This document shows positions 25,343 through 33,339 of a stretch of DNA of 64,000 bases, piece after piece (the first letter of the stretch is position 1; every line of letters begins with the position of its first letter). Position numbers and translations under genes: made by a program. The DNA comes from Variovorax sp. PBS-H4 (GTDB lineage: Bacteria > Pseudomonadota > Gammaproteobacteria > Burkholderiales > Burkholderiaceae_C), in assembly GCF_901827205.1 (NCBI RefSeq), contig NZ_LR594675.1:2170001-2234000 (forward strand), read 5' to 3'. The notes beneath the pieces were generated by a model. The model was not told the origin of the DNA. It made no database searches and was given only the letters and a program-made list of their open reading frames with translations.

Positions 25343-26509
25343 ATGCTCGACAAGACCAGCTCCAACAACCACCACGAGATCCGCGACGCCGTGCGCGATC
25401 TGTGCCGCCAGTTCCCGGCCGAGTACCACCGCAAGATCGACGAGGAACGCGGCTACCCCGAGGAATTCGTCCACGCGTTGACAAAGGCCGGATGGCTCGC
25501 CGCCCTGATCCCGCAGGAGTTCGGAGGGCCCGGCCTGTCGATGGCCGAGGCTTCGGTCATCATGGAGGAAATCAATCGCTCTGGCGGTAACTCCGGCGCC
25601 TGCCACGGCCAGATGTACGTGATGAACACCATCGTGTTCAGCGGCACCGGGCAGCAGAAGGCGCGCTACCTGCCGAAGATCGCCGCCGGTGAGCTGCGCG
25701 TGCAGTCCATGGGCGTGACCGAGCCCACCACCGGCAGCGACACCACCAAGCTCAAGACCACGGCGGTGAAGAAGGACGGCCGCTGGGTGATCAACGGCCA
25801 GAAGGTCTGGATCTCGCGCGTGCAGCACAGCGACTTGCTGATCCTGCTCGCGCGCACGACGCCGCTGGACCAGGTGCAGAAGAAGAGCGATGGCCTGTCG
25901 TGCTTCATCATCGAGCTGGACAAAGCTGTCAGCAACGGGCTCACCGTGCGTCCCATCCTGAACATGGTTAATCACGAGACCAACGAGTTGTTCTTCGACA
26001 ACCTCGAACTGCCCGAGGATGCGCTGCTGGGTACCGAAGGCAAGGGCCTGAAGGTGATCTTCGACGGCCTGAACGCCGAGCGCACGCTGATCGCCGCCGA
26101 GTGCATCGGCGACGGCTACTGGTTTCTGGAGAAGGCGCGCGACTATGCGGGCGAGCGCAAAGTGTTCGGGCGCCCGATCGGGCAGAACCAGGGCATCCAG
26201 TTCCCGCTGGCCGAGGCGTTCATCGAGCTGGAGGCCGCCAACCTGATGCGCTGGCGCGCGTGCGAGAAGATCGATGCGCGCCAGAACGCGGGCACCGAGG
26301 CCAACATGGCGAAATACCTGGCGGCGAAGGCCAGCTGGGAAGCCGCCAACGCCTGCCTGCAGACGCACGGCGGCTTCGGCTTCGCTTGCGAATACGACGT
26401 GGAGCGCAAGTTCCGCGAGACGCGCCTTTACCAGGTGGCGCCCATTTCCACCAACATGATCCTGAGCCATGTCAGCGAGCATGTGCTCGGGCTGCCGCGG
26501 AGCTTCTGA
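25343..26509 (+). CDS. Acyl-CoA dehydrogenase
   Basis: A 388-residue FAD enzyme with the three-domain ACAD fold. Signatures include GVTEPTTGSDTTKLKTTAVK (flavin/substrate strand, about 122-141), INGQKVWISRV, and RKVFGRPIGQNQGIQFPLAE (about 272-291). At the C-terminus the usual 'Y-E-G-T-N-E' segment with the catalytic glutamate is replaced by RLYQVAPISTNMI, so the base, if any, must come from elsewhere. It is translationally close to both its neighbours, the hydratase and the truncated CoA-transferase. Confidence 0.9.
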   Translation: MLDKTSSNNHHEIRDAVRDLCRQFPAEYHRKIDEERGYPEEFVHALTKAGWLAALIPQEFGGPGLSMAEASVIMEEINRSGGNSGACHGQMYVMNTIVFSGTGQQKARYLPKIAAGELRVQSMGVTEPTTGSDTTKLKTTAVKKDGRWVINGQKVWISRVQHSDLLILLARTTPLDQVQKKSDGLSCFIIELDKAVSNGLTVRPILNMVNHETNELFFDNLELPEDALLGTEGKGLKVIFDGLNAERTLIAAECIGDGYWFLEKARDYAGERKVFGRPIGQNQGIQFPLAEAFIELEAANLMRWRACEKIDARQNAGTEANMAKYLAAKASWEAANACLQTHGGFGFACEYDVERKFRETRLYQVAPISTNMILSHVSEHVLGLPRSF

Positions 26510-26510
26510 T

Positions 26511-26852
26511 TTGCCACGACCCCTCGATGGCATCACGGTCGTGTCGCTGGAACACGCCATCGCCGCGCGTTTTTGCACCCGCCAGCTCGCCGACCTGGGC
26601 GCGCGAGTGATCACGGTGGAGCGCCCCGGCGTGGGCGACTACGACGATCGCAACCAGGGGCTGGCTTCGCACTTCGTGTGGGTGAACCGCTCGAAGGAGA
26701 GCCTCGCGCTTGACCTGAAGCAGCCTGAAACGATTGCTGCCCTGAAGGACCTGATCGCCAAGGCCGACGTGCTGGTTCAGAACCTCGCGCCCGGTGCCGC
26801 CGCGCGCAAGGGGCTGGGTACGAAGATTCCCTTGACCGCCGTCGGGCCATGA
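26511..26852 (+). pseudogene. CaiB/BaiF CoA-transferase, N-terminal third only
   Basis: From TTG 26511 (just after the dehydrogenase stop) the frame gives LDGITVVSLEHAIAARFCTR, then VNRSKESLALDLKQPE and LVQNLAPGAAARKGLG. These are hallmarks of family III CoA-transferases, including the R/K-S-x-x-L-D-L-K segment. After about 107 residues it runs into PLTAVGP and a stop. Family members are about 400 residues and the catalytic Asp lies beyond the break, so the product is inactive. The operon has lost its CoA-activation step here. Confidence 0.75.
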
Positions 26853-26909
26853 GCAGTCGTCCAGCAGAGACCTAGGGTAGCCAGAAAGCGGCATTGGAAG
26901 GCCACGACC

Positions 26910-27146
26910 TCAGCCTTCGCCCCCGAACATGACCGCCCCTTCATTGCAGCGCAAATAGGACCTGATTTCGGCTGGTATAGATGCTTCATCTGCCTCCAGG
27001 ACGGTCGCCGCCCGCAGCTGCTCGCGTTGGAACGCCTGACCACCTTCGCGCATAAAGGCAATCCGGGCGGAGGTCTTGATGAACTTGCCCACCCAGAGGC
27101 CGCCGGTGTAACGCGCCGCGCGCATCGTGGGCCTTCTGACCGCCAC
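26910..27146 (-). pseudogene. Histidinol-dehydrogenase-like C-terminal fragment
   Basis: The frame reads PTMRAARYTGGLWVGKFIKT and ends REQLRAATVLEADEASIPAE. The GGLWVGKF-[IL]-KT segment is typical of the HisD-related dehydrogenases such as sulfopropanediol or other aminoalcohol/diol dehydrogenases. The catalytic domain is absent, and sequence after it changes abruptly to the 3' end of the DUF1330 gene. Confidence 0.5.
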
Positions 27147-27159
27147 GAACCATCCGGCC

Positions 27160-27510
27160 CTAGGCGTTCTTCTTCGCCTCTGCTGCAGCGGCCGCCGCCA
27201 ATCCGCCGGCCGATGTGAACTCCCCGCCTTCCACGATCACGATCTCGGCCTCCCCGAAGGGCGGCAACCGATGTTGCCGCGCCGTCTGGTACTCCGGCGA
27301 CTCGTAGCAGTCGATGGCGGCTTGCATGGTCGGGAACTCCAGCACCACGAAGCGGTTGAAGCCTTGGCTCCCCTCGGCGATGTGGAACCTGCCGCCTCGG
27401 GCCAGAGGTCGGCCGCCGTGGCGAGCGACGATGTCGGGTATCTGCCGGGCGTAGTTCCAGTAGCGCTCGGGGTCGAGGATCTTCGAGCGGGCGATCCAAT
27501 AAGCAGACAT
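27160..27510 (-). CDS. DUF1330 family protein
   Basis: A 116-residue dimeric alpha+beta barrel protein. It starts MSAYWIARSKILDPERYWNY from ATG 27510 with an AAGGA site. FNRFVVLEFPTMQAAIDCYE-S-PEYQ is the family's most conserved part. The tail is alanine-rich and ends in KKNA. Function of the family is not established; genes are often found among aromatic or acid catabolism genes. It lies 18 bp after the TRAP-type binding protein gene and probably shares its transcript. Confidence 0.85.
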   Translation of the reverse strand: MSAYWIARSKILDPERYWNYARQIPDIVARHGGRPLARGGRFHIAEGSQGFNRFVVLEFPTMQAAIDCYESPEYQTARQHRLPPFGEAEIVIVEGGEFTSAGGLAAAAAAEAKKNA

Positions 27511-27527
27511 GCGAATGCGTCCTTCTT

Positions 27528-28646
27528 TCACTCCGGGCGGCTGCCGGGCAGCAGCCAGCGCGGTCGTTCGATGGCGTCGAGCATCAATGCGTCGGCGCTG
27601 CGGTTCTTCAGTGGCGCGGCAGCAGCGCGCGCCGCATCGACGAATTCGCGGGCAGGGAGCCCCCTGGCGCCGAGTTCGCGCGCGATGTCATTCGTCAATT
27701 GGTCCATGCGGGCATCGAGGTCGCGCGCATCCTCTGCATCGAGGGTGACGAAGCGGCAGCCGGCCGCCGCGAAGTCCGCGCGCGCGATGGCGCCCCCGAC
27801 GCCATAGAAGTATTGCGCTTCGGCCTGCGACTGCGCGCGCAACCAATCGTTCAGCACGACGCGGAGTTCACCCGGCAGCGCATCGTGGAAGCGCCGCGCC
27901 AGTCCGAACTCGAGGTTCATCATCGACACGCCGATCTCCAGCCTGACCGCCGCGTGGCGACCGACGCCGAACACCTGGGCGGAGCCATCGGCCAACGACA
28001 CGAGGTCGACGTCGCCGCCCATGAAGGCCGGCAGGAGGTCCACCGAGCGCAAGGCAACGGGCCGGCCACCCAGCGCGGCAGCAATGCGGGTGTCGATGCC
28101 GGCGTTGGTGCCGATCTTCAGTCCCCGCAGGTCGGCCAGGCGCTCGATCGGACGCCGGGCGAAGAGGTGGTAAGCCCCCGTGGCCTTCAATCGGCCGAGC
28201 AGCACGCCGGCGCGTTCGAACTCGTCGCGCAGAAAGGGCGCGTAGAGCGCTTCGGAAGCCGCCGTGGCCACCTCCGTATTTGGAAACAGCTTGGGCAAGG
28301 CGAGCAGTTGCGCGAGCGGAAAGCGCTCGGGTTCCCACGAGGTGTAGCACGGCGCGAAATCGGTCCGGCCGTCCACCAGCGCCTGAAAGCCCTCGCGCGC
28401 CGGATGCGCGGATTCACCCCAGGCGGCCGTCACGGCGATACGCCCGTTCGCCATGGCGTTCAGCACCGCGAACGAGGGCTCGAAAACGCTGGGGACGACC
28501 CACGCATCCGCCGTGGGATGCGCGCTGGCGCGCATCACGACGCGCGCGCCTTTGCCCGATGCGACGAGCGGCCTGGCGTAGGCGCCGCGCAGCCAGGCCT
28601 CTGCGATCGCGTGGCGTTGGCGCGCTTCCTGCAAAGTCGGCGGCAT
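27528..28646 (-). CDS. TRAP transporter DctP-type binding protein lacking a signal peptide
   Basis: A protein of about 372 residues with the DctP fold: the TRAP opening GRIAVTAAWGESAHPAREGF, LPKLFPNTE, the hallmark LADLRGLKIGTNAGIDTRIA (about residues 165-185, with the Arg that binds a carboxylate) and the terminal WLLPGSRPE. The N-terminus (MPPTLQEARQRHAIAEAWLR) is hydrophilic and helical, with no signal sequence. GTG 28652 overlapping the Bug stop is an alternative start, but it adds only two residues. Either the protein is cytoplasmic, or a 5' exchange has removed its export signal. No DctQ/DctM genes are present. Confidence 0.75.
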   Translation of the reverse strand: MPPTLQEARQRHAIAEAWLRGAYARPLVASGKGARVVMRASAHPTADAWVVPSVFEPSFAVLNAMANGRIAVTAAWGESAHPAREGFQALVDGRTDFAPCYTSWEPERFPLAQLLALPKLFPNTEVATAASEALYAPFLRDEFERAGVLLGRLKATGAYHLFARRPIERLADLRGLKIGTNAGIDTRIAAALGGRPVALRSVDLLPAFMGGDVDLVSLADGSAQVFGVGRHAAVRLEIGVSMMNLEFGLARRFHDALPGELRVVLNDWLRAQSQAEAQYFYGVGGAIARADFAAAGCRFVTLDAEDARDLDARMDQLTNDIARELGARGLPAREFVDAARAAAAPLKNRSADALMLDAIERPRWLLPGSRPE

Positions 28647-28648
28647 CG

Positions 28649-29665
28649 TCACCCCAGCTCGAGTTGCTTGAGCACGGCGCTCATCTCGCGCCGCTCCGCG
28701 CCCAGGCGTTGCGCAAATTCAGCAACGCTCATCGGCCGCACGTCGAGGCCGGCAGCGGCCAGTGCCGCCGAGGTGGCCGGGTCGCGCAAGGCCTCCTGCA
28801 GCGCGGTGTGCAGCGTGGTGCGCACCGGTTGGGGCAGGGCGGGAGGGCCGAAGAAGCCGATCCACGGCAGGTAGGTGAATTCGGCGACGCCGGCCTCGCG
28901 CAGTGTCGGCACCGACGGAAGCTGGGCAGACCGCGTGGTGCCACCCACCACGATCGCCTTCAACCGGCCCGACTTGACGAAGGGCATGGCGACCGGAATG
29001 GCGATCCAGGTGGCGGCGATCTGGCCCGCCACCACGTCGGCCACGGACTGTGGACCGCCCTTGTAGGGGACGTGCGTCAGGTCGGCACCGGTCGACTTCT
29101 TGAGCATCTCCATCGCCACGTGCTGGGGGCTGCCCATGCCGACCGAGCCATACGACAGCGATCCGGGATTGCGATGGCTCAGGGCGCTCAGCTCCGCCAG
29201 CGTCCGCACCGGCAGGCCCGATGACACGACGAGCACGCTCGGCAACTCGGCCACCATGCCGATCGGCGTGAGCTGGCCGACGTCGAGCGAGGGACGGTCC
29301 TTGAGATTGGGCACGAGGCAGACCAGGCCGTTGTTCAGCGCGCCGATCGTATAGCCGTCCGGGCGCGCATTGAAAACCTTGGAGGCGCCCACGAGGCCTC
29401 CCGCGCCCGGCGCGTTCTCGACCGGCACCGGCACGCCGAGCCGGTCTGCAATGCGCTCGGCGACACGCCGGCTCGCAACGTCCGAACCGCTGCCGGCCTG
29501 CAGCGAGACGATCAGCGAGATCGGTTTGGCGGGGTAGCCGGCGCCGGCGATCGACGGCGCAGCCGGCCAGGCCGACAACGACAGCAAGGCCAGCATCGCT
29601 TGCCGGCGATGCGGGCAGAACGTCGGCCCTGCGCGGCCCGACGACCCATTCGCTCTTGCACTCAT
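28649..29665 (-). CDS. Bug-family tripartite tricarboxylate transporter receptor
   Basis: A 338-residue binding protein. After a hydrophilic start the signal core is MLALLSLSAWPAAPSIAGAG (about residues 24-43), giving an unusually long n-region. The mature part shows YPAKPISLIVSLQAGSGSDV, VENAPGAGGLVGASKV and THVPYKGGPQSVADVVAGQI. Its stop overlaps the start region of the TRAP-type binding protein gene, so two solute receptors of different transporter classes are translated from one message. Confidence 0.9.
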   Translation of the reverse strand: MSARANGSSGRAGPTFCPHRRQAMLALLSLSAWPAAPSIAGAGYPAKPISLIVSLQAGSGSDVASRRVAERIADRLGVPVPVENAPGAGGLVGASKVFNARPDGYTIGALNNGLVCLVPNLKDRPSLDVGQLTPIGMVAELPSVLVVSSGLPVRTLAELSALSHRNPGSLSYGSVGMGSPQHVAMEMLKKSTGADLTHVPYKGGPQSVADVVAGQIAATWIAIPVAMPFVKSGRLKAIVVGGTTRSAQLPSVPTLREAGVAEFTYLPWIGFFGPPALPQPVRTTLHTALQEALRDPATSAALAAAGLDVRPMSVAEFAQRLGAERREMSAVLKQLELG

Positions 29666-29719
29666 CCAGTCTCCTTGGTGTTCACCCGGTGTTCGGTCGC
29701 CGTTGCGCCTGGCGGTCGG

Positions 29720-30451
29720 TCAACCTGCAGTGCGCCGCATGTCGCTTTCCCAATCGATGTCGCGCTCTTCGATCTCGAGGCTGCGAAACACCGCGTCCGC
29801 GCCACTGAGTTCGTCGAGGTGCTCCCCGCGTTTCAAGGCGGCGATGATGGCGGCCTCCTTCGCCACGCGGGCGCGCGCAGCCTCGATCACACGGGCAAAG
29901 GTGTGCGGTGCAATGGCGATGACGCCGTCGCCGTCCGCGACCACGATGTCGCCCGGGTGCACGGTGATCCCCGCGCACGCCACCGGCACGTTGACCGCGC
30001 CCGGTCCGCGTCGTTCGGGGCGCGAGGGCGAGATGCAGGTGGACCAGATCGGCACATGCATGGCGCGCAGCGCATCCACGTCGCGGATCGGGCCGTGCAC
30101 CACGACACCTGCGAGCTTCTTGTGCAGCACATAGGTGCCCATCATTTCGCCGAACAGGGCACCGTGCGGGGCCCCGCCGTTGCTCAGCACGACGACCTGG
30201 CCCGGCGCCGCCAGCCGCAACGCCTTCTGCACCATCAGGTTGTCGCCGGGATCGCAATAGGCCGTGACGGCCGGGCCCGCCATCCGCAAGCCGCGCTCGA
30301 GCGCACGCATGGCGGGATTCATGAGTGCCCGGCGGCCGGCCAGCGCACCCATGGCTTCGTGCAGGTCGGCGACGCCGAAGGGCGCGGCATCGTTGCAGTC
30401 GCAGCGCAGGGCGGCGGATGGGAGGCGTGTGTAGATGATGGAGGATTGCAT
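29720..30451 (-). CDS. RraA family aldolase (HMG/CHA aldolase-like)
   Basis: A 243-residue protein of the RraA/4-hydroxy-4-methyl-2-oxoglutarate aldolase family. The active-site loop is visible as PHGALFGEMMGTYVLHKKLA and GVVVHGPIRDVDALR, where Asp and Arg of the 'G-x-[IV]-R-D' motif bind metal and substrate. It would cleave 4-carboxy-4-hydroxy-2-oxoadipate or a related oxo-acid to pyruvate plus oxaloacetate, or decarboxylate oxaloacetate, the last step of protocatechuate/gallate meta-type pathways. It is 54 bp upstream of the Bug gene on the same strand. Confidence 0.88.
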   Translation of the reverse strand: MQSSIIYTRLPSAALRCDCNDAAPFGVADLHEAMGALAGRRALMNPAMRALERGLRMAGPAVTAYCDPGDNLMVQKALRLAAPGQVVVLSNGGAPHGALFGEMMGTYVLHKKLAGVVVHGPIRDVDALRAMHVPIWSTCISPSRPERRGPGAVNVPVACAGITVHPGDIVVADGDGVIAIAPHTFARVIEAARARVAKEAAIIAALKRGEHLDELSGADAVFRSLEIEERDIDWESDMRRTAG

Positions 30452-30582
30452 GTCGAGGTGGCCTGCGCCGGGGTCGGCACGTGCATTCGACTGTGGCCGC
30501 TGCAGGCGCCGCGCGCTTGTTCAAAACCACCGGGCGCTTGGCGTTTTCGCACGCGCCGGTTCGGTGCCGGGCGTGGGCGGGT

Positions 30583-31563
30583 TCAGGCCGGCGCCACCTC
30601 GTCGTGCAAGGGCGCGTGGTGCAGCCGCCGGTACTGGCCGGGCGTCATGCCGGTGTAGACCTTGAACCGCTTGTTGAAGTGGGCCTGGTCGAGAAAGCCG
30701 GAGTCCTCCGCCACCTTGAGCATCGGGATGTCGGTGTAGGCGAGCAGCTGCTTGCCGTGCTCCAGGCGGATCTCGTCGAGCAGGTGCTTGTAGGTCTTGC
30801 CGGTTTCCTGCTTGAGCAGGTGCGTCAGGTAGGTGCCGGTCAGGTGAACCTCGGCCGCGACGTCGCCGAGCGTGATGTTGCGGCGGAAGTTCTGCGCCAG
30901 ATACGCCATGGCCGCACTGGCGCGCCGGTCGATGACGCGCTGTACCGCGCCATCGCGCTCGAGTCGCTGGAACTCGGGCAGGTACTTGTCGCCGACCTGG
31001 GCGAGCAGCAGCGTCAGCTCGGCCCGGGCACGGGTCGCATCGAAGATGCCGCGCCGGTCGCTGGCTTGCAGCATGCGCTGGCAGCGCGCACGGGCCTCGG
31101 CAGTCTCTGCCGCATCCAGCACGTAGCTGCATCGCGGCTGGAAATAGAAAGGCGCGAGCTCGGGCAGCTGCATCAGCTCCGCGTTCCCATGCGCGGACTC
31201 GTCGGGCAGCGCGACGTTCTGCCGGATGAACTGCGCGCTGAAGTAGATCACGTAGCACTCGGCTTCGGCCGGGAAGGCCACGCGGTGCACGGTGTAGGGC
31301 GGCACGAAGAAGATGCTGCCGCTGCGCGCGTGGTGGGTGCGCCCGGCAATCTCGTGCGTGGCCGTGCCCGCGGCCACGAAGAAGACCTGAAAGAACGCAT
31401 GTCGATGCGGCGCCATGTCGCGCTGGGCATCCGCGGTGCTGCGGACCCCGAAGCCCGACCAGCAGAAGGTCTTCTGCGCCAGCGTGAAGGTGGGCACCAC
31501 GCGGCTGAGCATGGACGAAGCGGGCTTGGCGAGCATCTCCCGCTTGTAGCGAAGCGGCGGCAT
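30583..31563 (-). CDS. AraC-family regulator with N-terminal cupin
   Basis: A 326-residue regulator. The cupin sensing domain is in the first 150 residues (RHAFFQVFFVAAGTATHEIA; SGSIFFVPPYTVHRVAF). Two C-terminal helix-turn-helices follow: NITLGDVAAEVHLTGTYLTH and MLKVAEDSGFLDQAHFNKRF, ending TGMTPGQYRRL. ATG 31563 is chosen as the most natural start; ATG 31536 and GTG 31587 are possible. It lies between the PanE-like gene and the RraA operon, all on the minus strand, and may control either. Confidence 0.88.
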   Translation of the reverse strand: MPPLRYKREMLAKPASSMLSRVVPTFTLAQKTFCWSGFGVRSTADAQRDMAPHRHAFFQVFFVAAGTATHEIAGRTHHARSGSIFFVPPYTVHRVAFPAEAECYVIYFSAQFIRQNVALPDESAHGNAELMQLPELAPFYFQPRCSYVLDAAETAEARARCQRMLQASDRRGIFDATRARAELTLLLAQVGDKYLPEFQRLERDGAVQRVIDRRASAAMAYLAQNFRRNITLGDVAAEVHLTGTYLTHLLKQETGKTYKHLLDEIRLEHGKQLLAYTDIPMLKVAEDSGFLDQAHFNKRFKVYTGMTPGQYRRLHHAPLHDEVAPA

Positions 31564-31593
31564 CCGGCAATCCGGCGTTTCCCGCACCTTGGC

Positions 31594-32610
31594 CTACGCG
31601 CCGCCGCGTTCGCGCGGGATCTGCCGGATCGGGCCTTTGCGCACACTGAGATTGAGCAGCCGCAGGCAGCTGTAGACCGTGCCCAGCGCCGGCACGTCGA
31701 TGCCTTGGCGCCGTGCCAGTTCGAGCAGCACCCCGACGATCGGTTCGAGCTCGAAGGGCCGGCCGGCCTGCACGTCCTGCAACATCGACGTCCGGTGGTA
31801 CCGGCTGCTGCGGGCCCGTGCAAAGGCGGCCTGCGCATCGATGGATTCGGCCAGTCCGCAGGCGCGCGCGACGGCCATGGCCTCATCCATCATCGCGCGT
31901 GCCAGGCGCTCGCCCTCGGGCTCGTCCAGCACCTCGCCGAAGCCCAGCTGCGACAGTGCACCCAACGGGTTGAAGGCCACATTCACCAGGAGCTTGCGCC
32001 ACTTGTCGGTGCGGATGTCGTCGCTGAGCACAACCGGCAGCTTCGCGCCACGCATCAGCTCGAGCGGGCCGCGCGATGCATCGGACCCCCGGACGACGTC
32101 GCCCAGCGCGAAGCGGTCGCTGGCGACGGTGACTTCGACCAGGGCGCCCTCGGCGGACAGCGAGAGTCCCTTGGTCACCACGCAGCCTGCGATGCGATCG
32201 AGCGGCAGCGCGGCCTCCGCCAACCCATCCGGGTCGACGGCCTGGAGCCGCAGCGGCGGCGCATCGGTGCCGAGGTACTGCCACCAGGGCAGGCCGTTCT
32301 GCGGCAACAGGATGATCGCGTCGCGGGCGTGCGCCGCGAACTGCTGCGCGGCCAGGCCCAGGTCCTGCGCCTTGACGGCGAACACCAGAAGGTCCCAGCC
32401 CCCGGGTGGCGGCACCGCGGCACTGCAGCGCAGCGACACATGGCGAGCATCGTGCGGTGGGTCCAGCGGCTGGAGCGTCAGGCCGCCCTGACGCACCGTG
32501 CGTTCGAAGGCCTCGCCCTTGCCGTGCAGCACCACGTCCGCGCCCGAGAGCTGCAGGCGTGCAGCGAGGTAGCTGCCGATGGGTCCCGATCCGATGATGA
32601 GCGTGCGCAT
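31594..32610 (-). CDS. Ketopantoate reductase-family protein (PanE/ApbA-like)
   Basis: A 338-residue NADPH-dependent dehydrogenase. The Rossmann glycine loop is MRTLIIGSGPIGSYLAARL. The family's catalytic lysine region is SDDIRTDKWRKLLVNVAFNP (about residues 190-209), and the C-terminal helical domain has ELEPIVGVLLELARR. Given the surrounding catabolic genes it is more likely a 2-oxo-acid/lactone reductase of a degradation pathway than the biosynthetic PanE. It is 12 bp downstream of a short-chain dehydrogenase gene. Confidence 0.85.
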   Translation of the reverse strand: MRTLIIGSGPIGSYLAARLQLSGADVVLHGKGEAFERTVRQGGLTLQPLDPPHDARHVSLRCSAAVPPPGGWDLLVFAVKAQDLGLAAQQFAAHARDAIILLPQNGLPWWQYLGTDAPPLRLQAVDPDGLAEAALPLDRIAGCVVTKGLSLSAEGALVEVTVASDRFALGDVVRGSDASRGPLELMRGAKLPVVLSDDIRTDKWRKLLVNVAFNPLGALSQLGFGEVLDEPEGERLARAMMDEAMAVARACGLAESIDAQAAFARARSSRYHRTSMLQDVQAGRPFELEPIVGVLLELARRQGIDVPALGTVYSCLRLLNLSVRKGPIRQIPRERGGA

Positions 32611-32622
32611 GGGATCAGCCGC

Positions 32623-33336
32623 TCAAGCGATGGAACCGCCGCCGTCGACCCGCACCGTGGTGCCGGTCGCGAAGCCGCTTGCGGCGAGATACACGATGGC
32701 GCGGGCGACGTCCTCGGGCACGCCGACACGGCGGACCGGCAGCGACGATCGCGCCGCGGCAAAGGCAGCGGCCTTCGCGGCCTGGTCCGCGCGGTCCCAC
32801 AAGGGCGTCTCGATCAGGCCCGGCGAGACGGTGTTGACGCGCACCGGCGCCAGCTCCAGCGCCAGGCCACGGCCGAGCGCATCCAGCGCGGCGTTGATCG
32901 CGCCCTGCAGCACCATCTTCGGGTTGGGTCGCACGGCCAGGAAGCCGGAGACGAAGGTCAACGAGCCGGAAGGCGCAATAGGTACCGCCTGCGCGATCCG
33001 GTAGGCGCCCCAGAACTTGCTGTCCATTGCAGCACGGGCGTCGGGCAGGGACATCGTGCGCACCGGGCCGGTGGGTGTCCGGGCCGCGGAGACCACCACG
33101 TGGCCCCAGGGCTCGTGGTCCGTCGCGAGCGACGCCACGTCGCTGTCCACCGTCGCGTCGACCACCAGGCCGGTGCAGCCGATGGCCTCGGCGGCCGCCT
33201 GCACGTTCGACGGGTTGCGCGAAGCGATGGTGACGCGGGCTCCCGCCTCGACAAAGGCTTGCGCCGCAGCCAGGCCAATGCCCGAACTGCCGCCAACCAC
33301 CAGCACCCGCTGACCGGAGAAATCGAACAAGGCCAT
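32623..33336 (-). CDS. Short-chain dehydrogenase-like protein without the YxxxK motif
   Basis: A 237-residue SDR-fold protein. The cofactor loop is present as VVGGSSGIGLAAAQ, the late NTVSPGLIETPLW segment is intact, and a Ser lies at the usual place (LTFVSGF, about residue 129). The position of the catalytic Tyr-x-x-x-Lys reads MVLQGAINAAL, so both residues are missing; the 'NNAG' stretch is also altered (SAARTPTG). It may be a non-catalytic or mechanistically different member. It is co-transcribed with the PanE-like gene and preceded by a Bug gene. Confidence 0.8.
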   Translation of the reverse strand: MALFDFSGQRVLVVGGSSGIGLAAAQAFVEAGARVTIASRNPSNVQAAAEAIGCTGLVVDATVDSDVASLATDHEPWGHVVVSAARTPTGPVRTMSLPDARAAMDSKFWGAYRIAQAVPIAPSGSLTFVSGFLAVRPNPKMVLQGAINAALDALGRGLALELAPVRVNTVSPGLIETPLWDRADQAAKAAAFAAARSSLPVRRVGVPEDVARAIVYLAASGFATGTTVRVDGGGSIA

Positions 33337-33339
33337 GCT

